Below, piece by piece: positions 1 to 10,700 of a stretch of 64,000 nt of DNA. The stretch spans positions 1,240,001 through 1,304,000 of the forward strand of contig NZ_CP016895.1 of NCBI RefSeq assembly GCF_001704115.1. Reading direction: 5' to 3'. The notes beneath the pieces were generated by a model that saw only the letters and a list, made by a program, of their open reading frames with translations, was not told the origin of the DNA and ran no database searches. This DNA comes from Acinetobacter larvae (GTDB lineage: Bacteria > Pseudomonadota > Gammaproteobacteria > Pseudomonadales > Moraxellaceae). The translations under genes were made by a program, and so were the position numbers. Every line of letters begins with the position of its first letter. Within the stretch, counting starts at the first letter, position 1.

Positions 1-7
1 ATTTTAT

Positions 8-34
8 TGTGATATATATCACTCAATATTGAGT
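8..34. promoter_or_regulatory. Adjacent CRP-like and perfect palindromic sites
   Basis: Positions 8-23 read TGTGA-N6-TCACT, one base from the CRP/Vfr consensus TGTGA-N6-TCACA; its core 9-22 is a perfect palindrome. Directly abutting it, 21-34 (ACTCAATATTGAGT) is a second perfect 14-bp palindrome. A weaker inverted repeat, TAGAC-taat-GTCTA, lies at 66-79. All are roughly 270-340 bp upstream of dctA, so control of dctA is an inference; the gene to the left is outside the window and could be the target. Confidence 0.45.
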
Positions 35-352
35 ATTTTTTAATCTACATTTATTTGCGTGATATTAGACTAATGTCTAGTGATGTGCTGCTTAAAAAAT
101 AGTCTATTTTTCACAAAAATCAAGAACAGAAATTGAAAACTTTATTAGAATAAGCTCGCTTTCATATCTATAAAGCTCTGCAAAGTAGGTTATTGACTGA
201 CTGGTTTATAAACAGAGCACGGTGTCTGCATTGAAGACGAAAGTTGATTCATCTTTAAATTAGGGTCTTTTTAGTATTTTAAAAGGACGGTTCATTCATT
301 CGGTATGCGGTACTGCGGTATTCTCGCATCTGATCATACAGAAGTACTTAGT

Positions 353-1708
353 ATGGCTAAAAAACCTTTGTATAAATCACTTTATTTTCAAGTGATTGTC
401 GCAATTATAGCAGGTGTCCTGATTGGACATTATTTCCCTAGTAGCACACAAATTATTAATAATGTAGAACAACATGTACCAGGATTCGGTGAACAATTAA
501 AACCACTAGGTGATGCTTTTATTAAATTGATCAAAATGATCATTGCGCCAGTGATTTTCTGTACGGTCGTGAGTGGTATTGCGGGTATGGAAAGCATGAA
601 ATCAGTGGGTAAAACTGGTGGCTTTGCTTTACTATACTTTGAGATTGTTTCAACAATTGCACTGATCATTGGTTTAGTAGTGATTAATATCGCTAAACCA
701 GGTGTGGGCATGAACGTAGACCCTGCAACTTTGGATTTTAATAGTATTTCCAAATACGTTGCTTCGGGCGAGTCGCAATCAACCATTGATTTCTTGATGC
801 ATATCATTCCAGATACCGTCGTTGGTGCGTTTGCTAACGGTGATATTCTGCAAGTGCTGATGTTTGCGGTTATCTTTGGTTTTGCCTTACACCGTCTGGG
901 TGTTAAAGGTCGTCCAGTCCTTGTTTTTATTGATCAGATTGCACAAGTTTTTTTCAATATCGTCAATATGATCATGAAATTAGCGCCAATTGGTGCTTTT
1001 GGTGCCATGGCATTTACCATCGGTAAATACGGTATCAGTAGCTTAGAGCAATTATTTAAGTTAATTATTTGCTTCTATGTGACGTGTTTACTCTTTATCT
1101 TCATTATCTTAGGCAGCATCAGCCGATTATGTGGATTTAGTATTTTAAAAATGATCCGCATGATTCGTGAAGAGTTATTGATTGTATTGGGTACCTCATC
1201 TTCTGAATCTGTATTGCCGCGGATGTTGAAAAAACTCAATATTGTAGGCTGTGAAAAGTCAGTAGTCGGTTTGGTTATTCCAACGGGTTATTCTTTTAAC
1301 TTAGATGGAACATCAATTTATCTGACCATGGCTGCGATCTTTATTGCACAAGCGACCAATACTCAGCTTGATCTCACACATCAAATTACCCTTTTGGTTG
1401 TGTTATTGATTTCATCCAAAGGCGCGGCAGGTGTTACTGGTTCTGGCTTCATTGTGATGGCTGCAACTTTGGCGGCTGTTGGTCATATACCTGTTGCTGG
1501 TTTGGCTTTAATACTCGGGATCGACCGCTTTATGTCTGAAGCACGCGCATTGACCAACTTGGTGGGTAACTGCTTGGCAACGATTGTGGTGGCAAAATTT
1601 GTGGGTGAATTAGACGAAGAAAAACTACAATTTGCTCTGAATAACCCTAACGAAGTTGACCGTATGATGTTAGAAGAGCCTGAAGAGGATGCTAAAGCTT
1701 CAGCTTAA
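353..1708 (+). CDS. dctA: C4-dicarboxylate:cation symporter DctA
   Basis: Inner-membrane symporter of the glutamate/dicarboxylate family (DAACS) that imports succinate, fumarate and malate with cations. The protein is about 451 residues, slightly longer than E. coli DctA (428). It shows the family signatures: the serine-rich re-entrant motif ([12 protein letters not shown]), the [19 protein letters not shown] segment, the [12 protein letters not shown] segment and the terminal [14 protein letters not shown] block that binds substrate. The frame is open from 305, but the ATG at 353 ([10 protein letters not shown]) matches the usual DctA N terminus and removes a 16-residue extension that looks unlike the family. 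It is monocistronic and followed by a terminator. The dicarboxylate call rests on the close motif match; another DAACS substrate is possible but less likely. Confidence 0.9.
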   Translation: MAKKPLYKSLYFQVIVAIIAGVLIGHYFPSSTQIINNVEQHVPGFGEQLKPLGDAFIKLIKMIIAPVIFCTVVSGIAGMESMKSVGKTGGFALLYFEIVSTIALIIGLVVINIAKPGVGMNVDPATLDFNSISKYVASGESQSTIDFLMHIIPDTVVGAFANGDILQVLMFAVIFGFALHRLGVKGRPVLVFIDQIAQVFFNIVNMIMKLAPIGAFGAMAFTIGKYGISSLEQLFKLIICFYVTCLLFIFIILGSISRLCGFSILKMIRMIREELLIVLGTSSSESVLPRMLKKLNIVGCEKSVVGLVIPTGYSFNLDGTSIYLTMAAIFIAQATNTQLDLTHQITLLVVLLISSKGAAGVTGSGFIVMAATLAAVGHIPVAGLALILGIDRFMSEARALTNLVGNCLATIVVAKFVGELDEEKLQFALNNPNEVDRMMLEEPEEDAKASA

Positions 1709-1763
1709 TTGACAAGTAAATTAATTTTTAAAAGCGATGCCTTATTTTTAAGTCGCTTTAAAC

Positions 1764-1800
1764 AGCCGAGCTATAGTTTTTATAGTTCGGCTTTTGATTT
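1764..1800 (+). terminator. Intrinsic terminator of dctA
   Basis: A 12-bp stem (AGCCGAGCTATA with TATAGTTCGGCT, one G-T pair) around a short loop is followed by a T-rich stretch. It lies about 55 bp after the dctA stop and makes the short open frame at 1709-1903 unlikely to be a gene. Confidence 0.8.
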
Positions 1801-1985
1801 TTTAATCCATTGTTTTTATAAGGAATTAAAAAAAGCTAAGTGTCATAGCGGTGCTTTTTTGCAGCACAACCCCGCGTTTTTGATGCAGATTGATGAATAT
1901 TGAATAAGTAACGCAAAAATTATTATTTTAATTGCTAAGCTACAGTTCATAACATATGCCAATAATCTTTATTAAATGAAATGTT

Positions 1986-3020
1986 ATGACTGGTAAATCC
2001 ACACGTCCTTTAGTTATTACCGCAATTGTGATCATTGCTATTGTGGGTTTCATTGTTTATCAAAATTATTTTGTTGCTAACACGAAGCATACGACAACGG
2101 ATCAAAAAGCTGTGGTCATTGCTTATCAAACGGGTATTGATCCCAGTAAAGTGGCGCAAGCCGATGGTGATTATGAACGAGATAGTGCACGTCAAATTCA
2201 ATGGAAAAAATTTGATGCGGGTTCAGATGTGATTAATGCCTTAGCATCAGGTGATGTGGTTATCGGGAATATTGGCTCTAGTCCTATGGCAGCCGCTGCG
2301 AGCCAGAATCTTCCTGTTGAAGTGTTTTTTGTGGCGTCGCGTTTGGGGGAGTCTGAATCTTTTGTGGTGGCGGATCGTGCCAAGATCAAAACAGCGCAAG
2401 ATTTAATCGGTAAAAAAATCGCCGTTCCTTTTGTCTCGACCACCCATTACAGCTTATTAATGGCTTTAAAACACTGGGGCATTGACAGTAATCAAGTCAA
2501 AATCATCAATTTACGTCCACCTGAAATTGCAGCAGCTTGGCAACGTGGTGATATTGATGGTGCTTATGTCTGGGAGCCTACTTTGAGCCGTTTAAAAAAC
2601 AATCAGGGGCAGGTATTAACACATTCCAAACAAGTTGGAGAGTGGGGCGCACCGACGTATGATTTATGGGTGGTACGTAAAGATTTTGCGGCAAAAAATC
2701 CGGAATTCCTTAAATCATTTGTAAAAACCAGCTTAAAACAATTTGATGCTTATCAAAAAGATCCTATCGCCTATGTCGCAGATGACAACAAGATTCACAA
2801 AATTGCAGCATTGACAGGTTCTGATCAGGCCGATGTGATTACTTTATTGGCGGGTAATGATTATTTAAATGCGACGCAGCAGCAGCAAGTATTACAAAGC
2901 GTATTGGCTCAAAATATTTTAGATACCGCGCAATTTTTAAAATCACAAGCTAAGGTTGATCAGGTAAAAGCTGATTATAAAGATTATGTGACGGCAGATT
3001 ATATCGAATTGGGAGACTAA
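1986..3020 (+). CDS. tauA: Taurine ABC transporter substrate-binding protein TauA
   Basis: Periplasmic taurine-binding protein, about 344 residues. An N-terminal hydrophobic segment (residues 8-25) serves as signal peptide or membrane anchor. The mature part begins with the TauA-type strand VVIAYQTGIDPSKVAQADG, followed by the ligand-pocket region around GNIGSSPMAAAAS and the lobe-2 segment with YVWEPTLSRL. The gene opens a tight operon: 3 bp to tauB, a 4-bp tauB/tauC overlap, then tauD 13 bp on. The Shine-Dalgarno sequence before the ATG is weak. The neighbouring TauD dioxygenase makes taurine, rather than generic sulfonates, the best substrate call. Expression is probably induced by sulfur starvation through a CysB/Cbl-type activator, but no binding site was confirmed. 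Confidence 0.9.
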   Translation: MTGKSTRPLVITAIVIIAIVGFIVYQNYFVANTKHTTTDQKAVVIAYQTGIDPSKVAQADGDYERDSARQIQWKKFDAGSDVINALASGDVVIGNIGSSPMAAAASQNLPVEVFFVASRLGESESFVVADRAKIKTAQDLIGKKIAVPFVSTTHYSLLMALKHWGIDSNQVKIINLRPPEIAAAWQRGDIDGAYVWEPTLSRLKNNQGQVLTHSKQVGEWGAPTYDLWVVRKDFAAKNPEFLKSFVKTSLKQFDAYQKDPIAYVADDNKIHKIAALTGSDQADVITLLAGNDYLNATQQQQVLQSVLAQNILDTAQFLKSQAKVDQVKADYKDYVTADYIELGD

Positions 3021-3023
3021 GCC

Positions 3024-3815
3024 ATGCCTATATTACGCGCACAGCAGATTGGTCTTAATTTTGAGCAAAATCCTATCGCTATTTTAGAAGATATTCAACT
3101 CGAAGTTGCCGAAGGTGAGCTCACCGTCATTTTAGGGGAATCTGGTTGTGGTAAAACCAGTTTGCTCAATATTTTGGCGGGTTTTCAAGCACCAAGTCGT
3201 GGGGTGGTAAAAATAGACCATGATACCGTATCGGGTCCAGATGCACGACGCGCCGTGGTCTTTCAAGAGCATGCGCTTATGCCATGGTTAAATGTCGCTG
3301 AAAATGTTGCATTTGCTTTGAAGTTGAAAGGCATCAATGCCGCACAAACCCAACAGCATGTCGACAATATTTTAAAAATTGTCGGTTTGAGCCATGTTGC
3401 GACCGCCAATATATGGCAATTGTCGGGTGGCATGAAGCAACGGGTAGGCATTGCTAGAGCTTTAATGAGTCATGCTAATTTTATTTTATTAGATGAGCCT
3501 TTTGCAGCATTAGATGCCTTTACTCGGGAGAGTATGCAACAACTGGTTTTAGATTTGTGGATTGCACAAGGCAAAGGATTTTTCCTCATTACCCATGATA
3601 TTGAAGAAGCCTTATTACTGGGACAACAGTTGGTACTCATGAGCGCTCGACCAGGACGTATCGTGCAAACGCTGCGATTGGATTTTGCTGAACGTTATCG
3701 TAATGGTCAGTCTATTCGACAGATTAAATCTGATCCAGAGTTTATCGCTTTAAGAGAGCGTTTATTTGAGCAATTGAGTGCAACCCAGCAGCAACAACGT
3801 GAGGTACTGCAATGA
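3024..3815 (+). CDS. tauB: Taurine ABC transporter ATP-binding protein TauB
   Basis: Cytoplasmic ATPase that powers taurine import through TauC, 263 residues, usual family length. Walker A GESGCGKTS is at residues 38-46, the ABC signature LSGGMKQRVGIARAL is near residue 133, and Walker B with D-loop (FILLDEPFAALDA) follows, then the switch histidine in FLITHDIEEAL. A GGGAGA ribosome-binding site lies just upstream of the ATG. The stop overlaps the tauC start in an ATGA arrangement, indicating translational coupling. Confidence 0.93.
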   Translation: MPILRAQQIGLNFEQNPIAILEDIQLEVAEGELTVILGESGCGKTSLLNILAGFQAPSRGVVKIDHDTVSGPDARRAVVFQEHALMPWLNVAENVAFALKLKGINAAQTQQHVDNILKIVGLSHVATANIWQLSGGMKQRVGIARALMSHANFILLDEPFAALDAFTRESMQQLVLDLWIAQGKGFFLITHDIEEALLLGQQLVLMSARPGRIVQTLRLDFAERYRNGQSIRQIKSDPEFIALRERLFEQLSATQQQQREVLQ

Positions 3816-4690
3816 GCCAGCCAGTCGATCCAAGCATAAGTAAAATATCAGATGATGCCGTCAAAGTAAGTGATCCAGTGCTGAAAGCGGAGTTTAGCAG
3901 TAGCTTACAGCGTGTGTTGAAACAACAACGCAATCGTATATTGAGCCTGAGTAGTGTGTTGGTGCTGCTTATATTGTGGTTCTTGCTCAGTGCCTTGCAA
4001 TGGGTACCTGCATTATTTTTACCTAGCCCAAGCGCCGTGTGGCATAAGTTCATGAGCGTGAGTCAACAAGGCTTTATGCAAGCCACATTATGGCAGCATC
4101 TGGCAGCCAGTATTGGACGTGTCATGTTGGCCCTATTTGCGGCAATTGTGGTTGGTGTACCTCTGGGTTTGTGGATGGGACTCAACAAGTATGCGCGCGC
4201 TATTTTAGACCCTTTGGTTGAGCTGTTACGCCCGATCCCACCATTGGCTTATTTACCTTTATTGGTGATTTGGTTTGGAATAGGCGAGAGCACAAAAGTT
4301 TTACTGATTTTCTTTTCTATTTTGGCACCCATCATTATCAGCAGTACTCACGGTGTAATGAGCCATCAATTAAATCGTGAACGTGCTGCACAATCCCTAG
4401 GAGCTAGCCGTAGTCAGGTATTGCGCTACGTGATTTTACCGACAGCACTGCCACATATTATTACGGGTATTCGTATTGGTTTGGGGGTGGGGTGGTCAAC
4501 CTTGGTTGCTGCAGAATTGGTCGCAGCAGATCGTGGCATCGGTTTTATGGTGCAGTCGGCAGCACAATTTCTCATTACCGATACCGTCGTGCTCGGTATT
4601 ATTGTGATTGCTGTTGTTGCTGTAGCATTTGAGCTTTTTTTACGTTGGATTCAACAACAACTTTCACCTTGGTATGGTCAGCAACTTTAA
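3812..4690 (+). CDS. tauC: Taurine ABC transporter permease TauC
   Basis: Inner-membrane permease, 292 residues, with a polar N-terminal tail of about 45 residues and then six or so membrane segments. The binding-protein-dependent transport loop that docks TauB is seen as AAQSLGASRSQVLRYVILP. Segments such as ELLRPIPPLAYLPLLVIWFG are typical of the TauC/SsuC family. Its start overlaps the tauB stop by 4 bp. The only oddity is the N-terminal tail, which is longer than in many homologues. Confidence 0.92.
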   Translation: MSQPVDPSISKISDDAVKVSDPVLKAEFSSSLQRVLKQQRNRILSLSSVLVLLILWFLLSALQWVPALFLPSPSAVWHKFMSVSQQGFMQATLWQHLAASIGRVMLALFAAIVVGVPLGLWMGLNKYARAILDPLVELLRPIPPLAYLPLLVIWFGIGESTKVLLIFFSILAPIIISSTHGVMSHQLNRERAAQSLGASRSQVLRYVILPTALPHIITGIRIGLGVGWSTLVAAELVAADRGIGFMVQSAAQFLITDTVVLGIIVIAVVAVAFELFLRWIQQQLSPWYGQQL

Positions 4691-4703
4691 GATAGGCATC
4701 GCG

Positions 4704-5552
4704 ATGACAACACTACAGATTGAACAACTTAATGCAAATATAGGTGCAATTATTCATGATATTGATCTCAGTCAATTACATGCTGACAGCCTGACGCAGA
4801 TCCAGCAAGCCTTGTTAGATTACCAAGTGATTTTTTTCCGTGGGCAGCAATTATCTGCGATAGCACAGGCTGAATTAGCACGCGCTTTTGGCAGTTTGCA
4901 TATTCACCCAATTTTTCCAACGGTCGCAGATGTCCCAGAAATTATTGTACTTGATAGTTGGCAACAAGATTTACGTGATAATGAATTGTGGCATACCGAT
5001 GTAACCTTTAGTCAGCGCCCGCCTTTAGGTTGTGTATTACAAGCAATTAAGATTCCTGAACATGGCGGTGATACTTTATGGTCAAGTGCTACAGCAGCTT
5101 TTGCGGCGCTAGATCAAGATTTACAACAAAAATTACGTGGTTTAACGGCAACACACGATATCCGCAAATCTTTTCCTTTAGAACGTTTTGCACAAAATGA
5201 AGTTGAGCGTGAAAAATTAGTGCAAACTTTTAAACGTAATCCACCAGTTCATCATCCTGTGGTGCGTAGTCATCCCGTTACTGGAGAAGAAATTTTATTT
5301 ATTAGTGAAGGTTTTACAACACAGATCGATGGCTTAGATCCAGCCGAAAGTGATGAATTATTGACATTTTTATTTGCACATAGTACCGCACCACGCTTTC
5401 ATATTCGATGGCAATGGCACAATGGTGATGTCGCAATATGGGATAATCGCTGCACGCAGCACAAAGCATTATTTGATTATGGTGATGCGCATCGAATTAT
5501 GCATCGTGCCACCATTAATGGTGACATTCCCTATTATGAAATTGCTTCATAA
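4704..5552 (+). CDS. tauD: Taurine dioxygenase TauD
   Basis: Fe(II)/2-oxoglutarate-dependent dioxygenase that converts taurine to aminoacetaldehyde and sulfite, supplying sulfur for assimilation. The 282-residue product matches E. coli TauD (283). Iron ligands are visible: H97 and D99 in ELWHTDVTF and the distal histidine in DAHRIMHRATING, whose arginine binds 2-oxoglutarate. The frame extends upstream to 4629 inside tauC, but the ATG at 4704 gives MTTLQIEQL, the normal TauD beginning, and lies 13 bp after tauC. Last gene of the operon, closed by a strong hairpin. Confidence 0.93.
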   Translation: MTTLQIEQLNANIGAIIHDIDLSQLHADSLTQIQQALLDYQVIFFRGQQLSAIAQAELARAFGSLHIHPIFPTVADVPEIIVLDSWQQDLRDNELWHTDVTFSQRPPLGCVLQAIKIPEHGGDTLWSSATAAFAALDQDLQQKLRGLTATHDIRKSFPLERFAQNEVEREKLVQTFKRNPPVHHPVVRSHPVTGEEILFISEGFTTQIDGLDPAESDELLTFLFAHSTAPRFHIRWQWHNGDVAIWDNRCTQHKALFDYGDAHRIMHRATINGDIPYYEIAS

Positions 5553-5566
5553 TCTGTAAAGCTTAA

Positions 5567-5612
5567 GCATAACAAGGTTTCAGGGAGATACTTGAAACCT
5601 TGTTATGCTTTT
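5567..5612. terminator. Terminator after tauD, shared by converging genes
   Basis: A perfect 16-bp stem (5567-5582 with 5593-5608) around a 10-nt loop is followed by TTTT. It sits between the tauD stop and the stop of the converging DUF6502 gene, so it may act in both directions. Confidence 0.9.
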
Positions 5613-5622
5613 GGGCGCTATC

Positions 5623-6477
5623 TTATTGGCTTTTTAAGGTGTTGTGGCTATAAATACCTAATTGAATTGCATATTGTGCATTGGGATCATGGCGATCTTT
5701 TTCTATGCACTGCTGTGCTGCAATTTGAAATTCATGTGACAAATTATCCCAAAGTATTTGACTCAGTACTCTGAGTTTTTCAATGGAATTTAAACTTAAG
5801 TGATCGATCGAAATCGCTTGTTCTAAAAAATATTGCTCACAATCAAATATATTAAATAACCCTGCTTTTAAGTGGGTGGTTAAATTTTGACTCAAACATT
5901 GCTGGCGTAGTGATTGATTGACTTTATCGAGTGAAGAAAAGCATTGTAGAGTGATTTCACCATGTTGTTCTGAAACAAGCTCTAAGCGTTTCATTTCTAA
6001 TAAAATAGAGCGCGGGTGTTTTTCTGTTGTTATTTCTTTTACCAATTGCTCGAAGCTTTGTTCACCGACAGTTGCAATACGAAACGGTAGTTTTTTTTCC
6101 AGCCATTTGGCGACAACACGTGTAGGAATGTTGCTTGCAAAGTTTTTTTCTAGATCGCTATCGATGGTCTGATGGTTTTCTTCTAATAAACGATATTGAC
6201 GGATATCTTTACGGTGTAAACCTGCAAGTAAGCTCAAGGAAGAATCTGTTTTCTTCTGCTCTATGCGGTCCGCTTCTTGTATGGCGGCTTTATAGAATAA
6301 TGGCTTAAGTGCACTGCTAAATTCGTTATAACCAATTCCAGATTTAATTAACCACTGTGCGATTTCTTGCATGATCTCCAAGGAGCACTCTAAAGTCGAA
6401 GCAGCCTCAGTTGTCGTTGATACGAAATCTGCTGGGTCATTTTGATAGAATTTATTGGCAACATGATTGTTCATCAT
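5623..6477 (-). CDS. DUF6502 family protein
   Basis: Uncharacterised cytoplasmic protein of 284 residues. I recognise the DUF6502 hallmark: an N-terminal helical part resembling a winged helix, then a conserved segment TDSSLSLLAGLHRKDIR near residues 77-93. No signal peptide or membrane segment is visible. Two ATGs stand in tandem at 6477 and 6474, next to a GAGAAG ribosome-binding site. It converges on tauD and is transcribed away from the adhesin island. The function is not known; the helical N terminus and the basic conserved block would fit a nucleic-acid or regulatory role, but that is only a guess. Confidence 0.7.
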   Translation of the reverse strand: MMNNHVANKFYQNDPADFVSTTTEAASTLECSLEIMQEIAQWLIKSGIGYNEFSSALKPLFYKAAIQEADRIEQKKTDSSLSLLAGLHRKDIRQYRLLEENHQTIDSDLEKNFASNIPTRVVAKWLEKKLPFRIATVGEQSFEQLVKEITTEKHPRSILLEMKRLELVSEQHGEITLQCFSSLDKVNQSLRQQCLSQNLTTHLKAGLFNIFDCEQYFLEQAISIDHLSLNSIEKLRVLSQILWDNLSHEFQIAAQQCIEKDRHDPNAQYAIQLGIYSHNTLKSQ

Positions 6478-7150
6478 TCTTCTCTATATTGATCTAGCAC
6501 AGGGTTAGGAATTTAGACTAAGTATTCTATTGTTAAGTATTTTTATAAACAAATTACTTATTGTAATGTTCAATTACTTATCTGATAAAAAATAAATGAA
6601 CAAGTGAGTTTTTATTTGTTTCTTAAATTAAGTTTTGATTTAATTAATCATAAATAACTGTTTTTTATATTTTATTTAACTTATTGTTTTTGTGTGTAAT
6701 CACATTTTTTGTTTACATAAAATTAACAAAACAGCGAGTTTAAGCGAAACCTCTGATGATTTTTTATGAAGTATGGCTAAATATTAAGGTGTACTGAATA
6801 CTTTTTCATTGCGATCAGATCGACTTCTTTTATTGGTTTATCCGTGCTGCAAAGCATTTAACTGCCTATGTATGTGGTAGATGGGATTATGGTGTAGATA
6901 TAGTTAATAATTTTATGGGGGAGATTGGTTTTGGGGCGAATTAAATAATTGACAACTGAAGAGCTGGGTTGCATGTAAATAACTGTTTTTTTTAAATGAC
7001 GGCCCCTTAAAGCAGATTTTTATAATGAAATCTTATTTTTTAAAACTATATTTATATTGAATTGTCAATAGATTGGTTTATGAATACTGTTTATTAGGTC
7101 ATTAAATAAGCGCAATTTTCCAAAAAATATCGTATCTATGACTAATTTTA

Positions 7151-7179
7151 AAGCTGCCTTGAACAGGTAGCTTTTTTTT
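7151..7179 (+). terminator. Orphan intrinsic terminator
   Basis: AAGCTGCC and GGTAGCTT (one G-T pair) form an 8-bp stem around a 7-nt loop, followed by a run of eight T. No protein gene on the plus strand ends upstream of it, so it may end a small RNA starting near 6985. Confidence 0.6.
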
Positions 7180-7556
7180 AATCATTTTATTGCTCAAATA
7201 ATGTTTAAAATTAAATCTATTATATTGAATCGCTTAATATTATTTTTGCTTGGTTTTTAATCAAAACTTTCGCAATTTATTGAAAAAATCAAGTGATTGA
7301 AAATTATACTTTTGTTTATTTATTAGGCTTAAGTGTAATCTTATTTAACAATTGTAATTCGAGATAATTGATAAAAAATCAATAAAATGAAGTAATTTAA
7401 TTTTAATAAAATATAAGATGCTGAAAAATATAAATAATATTTATTGGTTTTTGTACTTTGTTTATAAAAACTCAATTGTTTCTCATTTTTATGGTTTTTT
7501 TATGAATGTAATTTATACAAATCAGTTGGATTTATTTAATAACATGCAATCTTAAG

Positions 7557-7572
7557 TTTGATAAATATCACA
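7557..7572. promoter_or_regulatory. CRP/Vfr-like site upstream of the first adhesin
   Basis: TTTGA-TAAATA-TCACA, two half sites 6 bp apart with one mismatch to TGTGA-N6-TCACA. It lies about 210 bp upstream of the adhesin start. This is a motif match by eye only. Confidence 0.3.
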
Positions 7573-7782
7573 TTAACTTAAAAAATACGCATAACAATTT
7601 AGTTATATTTAAAAGTTGGGTTTTTAAAAGCGTATATAGAAATTAATGTATGTCAAACAATAACTTTTATTGCTTATGTGTTTTACACAAAAATTATGTC
7701 TATAAATGATAATTAGACGATGTTTTATGCAGGCAATAAAAGAACACAAAAGAAAATGTTGGGTAATTAAGGTGTGCATAAG

Positions 7783-10700
7783 ATGAATAAAGTATACAAA
7801 TGTATTTGGAATGCTTCATTAGGTACTTGGGTCGCTGTTTCCGAACTGGCGAGTTCAAAAAAGAAAACAAAATCATCCGTGAATGAGGTGGGGTGTAAAT
7901 CTACACCAAAAGCAACCAGTAAAAGTATTTTATTATTGAGTGTTACGGCGTTGACGTTAGCTTTATCGTCGTTAAGTCATGTGAATGCAGCGGGTACAAA
8001 CTCCATTACATTAGGTAAAAATGCAAAACCCATAGGCAATAATTCTATTGCCTTAGGGGAAAATACTGTTGCGGCTGGCGAAAACGCTACAGTCATAGGT
8101 GGACATTCTAGCAGTACGTCAATTAACTTAGCCACTGTAAATCTAAATTCAAATACTATAAAAAGTGGACTAGGGTTAGCAACAACTGCAACTAATTTTT
8201 ATGGAAATATTGCAGCAAGATATGTTACCTCAATAGGAACATCTAATGCCATTTTATCTGGTTCATCAGTAGCAATAGGAAATAAAATTACTATTTTAAA
8301 TGGTAATACTATTAGCTCGCTGGCTGATTTGGATAATCAATCAAAGCTTTATGGTGATAAAACAAGTGCTCGTAGTGTTGCGGTCGGGGATACGATTGAG
8401 ATTGGTGCTAATTCAGGAGATTCAATCGCATTAGGTGTTGGTACTAAGATTGGAGCAGGATCGAAAGGCGCGATATCTATTGGTGCTGAAAGTAAGTCTG
8501 GAGCAGTAAAGGCTGTTGCATTAGGGATGGGGAGCTCGGCGAGTGCCACAGATTCTGTAGCAATAGGTTCTAATTCGCAGGCCACGTTAGCAAATACTGT
8601 ATCTTTTGGTAGTTCGAGTTTACAGCGTAAATTGACTTTTGTGGCACCCGGTGCAGTTGCTAACGCATCTTTTGATGCAGTCAATGGTAGTCAGCTCTTC
8701 CTCACCAATAGCAAACTAGCAGACAGTTTAGGTGGCGGATCTAAGTTAAATGCCGACGGTAGCATCACAGGACCAAGCTATACGGTTAATGGGAAAAATA
8801 TCACCAATGTAGGTGCGGCACTTTCTGAGTTAAGCAATCAAATATCGACATCAGCAAATGGCGGTACACCTGTTTTGCAGACAGATGCCGCTTTCAGTTT
8901 TCAAACGAATGGTCAGTATTGGGGTACTCTTTCAGGGCGTGATGATATTAAATTGGATCAAGCTGGCCTTAGTGAAAAGTACTTTTATGGTTATGCGATA
9001 GGTCGTGATGCAATTGTAAGAAATTCTACTTCTAACAATAATAAAGGAAATGCAAACATTGCATTTGGTGATTCAACGCTAGCAGAAGGTTCTCATAGTA
9101 TTGCTATGGGTGCTGCTGCAACAGCCAATGGTGGTATTGCATTGGGTGCTTTTTCGGTAGGTAAATCGCAAGGTGTTGCTGTAGGAAGGGAGGCAATTGC
9201 TAATACAAATAGTGTGGCAATAGGTGCAATTTCCTCGGCTGTCAGTACTGGTGGTGTGGCGATTGGACGTTTTGCAACAGTCGACAAAAACGATGCTATT
9301 GCTTTAGGACGTAATGCTAAAGCAGTACATGAAAATGCAATCGCTATCGGTGCAGCCTCATTAACAAGTGCTGCCAATACCGTATCTTTTGGTAGTTCGA
9401 GTTTACAACGTAAATTGACTTTTGTAGCACCAGGTGCAATTGCGAATGCATCTTTTGATGCAGTCAATGGTAGTCAGCTTTATCTTACCAATAGCAAACT
9501 AGCAGACAGTTTAGGTGGTGGATCTAAGCTCAATGCCGATGGTAGCATCACAGGACCAAGCTATACAGTTAACGGAAAAAATGTCACCAATGTGGGTGCT
9601 GCGCTTTCTGAGTTAAGCGATCAAATATCGACATCGAATGGCAGTGTAGCAGTGCCAATTTCCACTTCGACGAGTGGTGATATGACTATCAGAAATAAAG
9701 ATGATTGGCTATTGTTGAGTGATGAATATTACAAAGATAAAGTTACTACCGGTGGAACCAACGTTGCTGTTGGGAATAGTATTTTAATGGGGGAAAATGC
9801 TGTTATTGAAAACCCTGACGGAGGGACCAAGCATGGTGGTGCTGTTTTAATTGGTAGTAATGCGAGAGGAGAAAGTTATGGATCGGTTGTCTTAGGTGCT
9901 AGTGGATATGCTAAGGGTAGTGGAACTGCTATAGGTACGTTAACTGTAGCGGGTGATAGTGCTGTTGCAGTAGGTCGTAATGCGTTGGCAAATAATAAGT
10001 CAACAGCTATTGGTCGAGATGCCCTAGCAAAAGCTGAAAATAGTATTGCTTTAGGTAATGGTTCATCGGTTACAGCACAAAATAGTATTGCGATTGGTAA
10101 TGCCTCAACAGCTACAGCAGCAGATACCGTATCTTTTGGTAATGAAACTCTGCAAAGAAAATTGACTAATGTCAATAAAGGTATAATCTCTGAGGATTCA
10201 GTCGATGCGGTCAATGGTAGTCAGCTGTATGCAACGGGTAAATCTGTAGCCGATGCGCTCGGTGGCGGTGCAACGATTGGTGCTGATGGTAAAGTGACTG
10301 CGCCTACTTATACCGTTGATGGTAAAGAAGTGAAAAGTGTTGGCGATGCGATCAGCAATGTTGATGGTCGTGTAACAGATAACACCACCAACATTAGCAA
10401 CATCACTGAAACCTTAAACCAAGGTGCCTTTAGTGTATCTGCCAATGGTACGGGTGCGGTGAAGGTTGCCAAAGATGCAACCATCGATTACACCAATAAA
10501 GATGGCAATATTAACATCACGCAAAGTGGTACAGACTTCCAATTTAACTTGGCAGATCAATTGACAGTCAAAGACGGCATTAAAGTCGGTACTGATGGTC
10601 CTTCGCTTGGTAAAGATGGTATTGATGCAGCAAACAAAGTTATTAGTAATGTTGGTACTGGTACGGTAGGTGCTGGTTCTAAGGATGCAGTGACAGGTGA

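Larger units (their letters stand above)
6478..7782. other. AT-rich spacer upstream of the first giant adhesin
   Basis: About 1.3 kb with no convincing gene on either strand. A stop-free frame near 6798-6942 lacks an early start codon. The region does hold a TTGACA hexamer at 6949-6954, an orphan intrinsic terminator at 7151-7179 and a CRP-like site at 7557-7572. The rest is homopolymeric A/T sequence typical of promoter regions of long surface-protein genes. Confidence 0.6.

Noticed and set aside
1709..1903. 64-codon open frame after dctA
   Set aside because: It runs through the dctA terminator hairpin and has no start signal.
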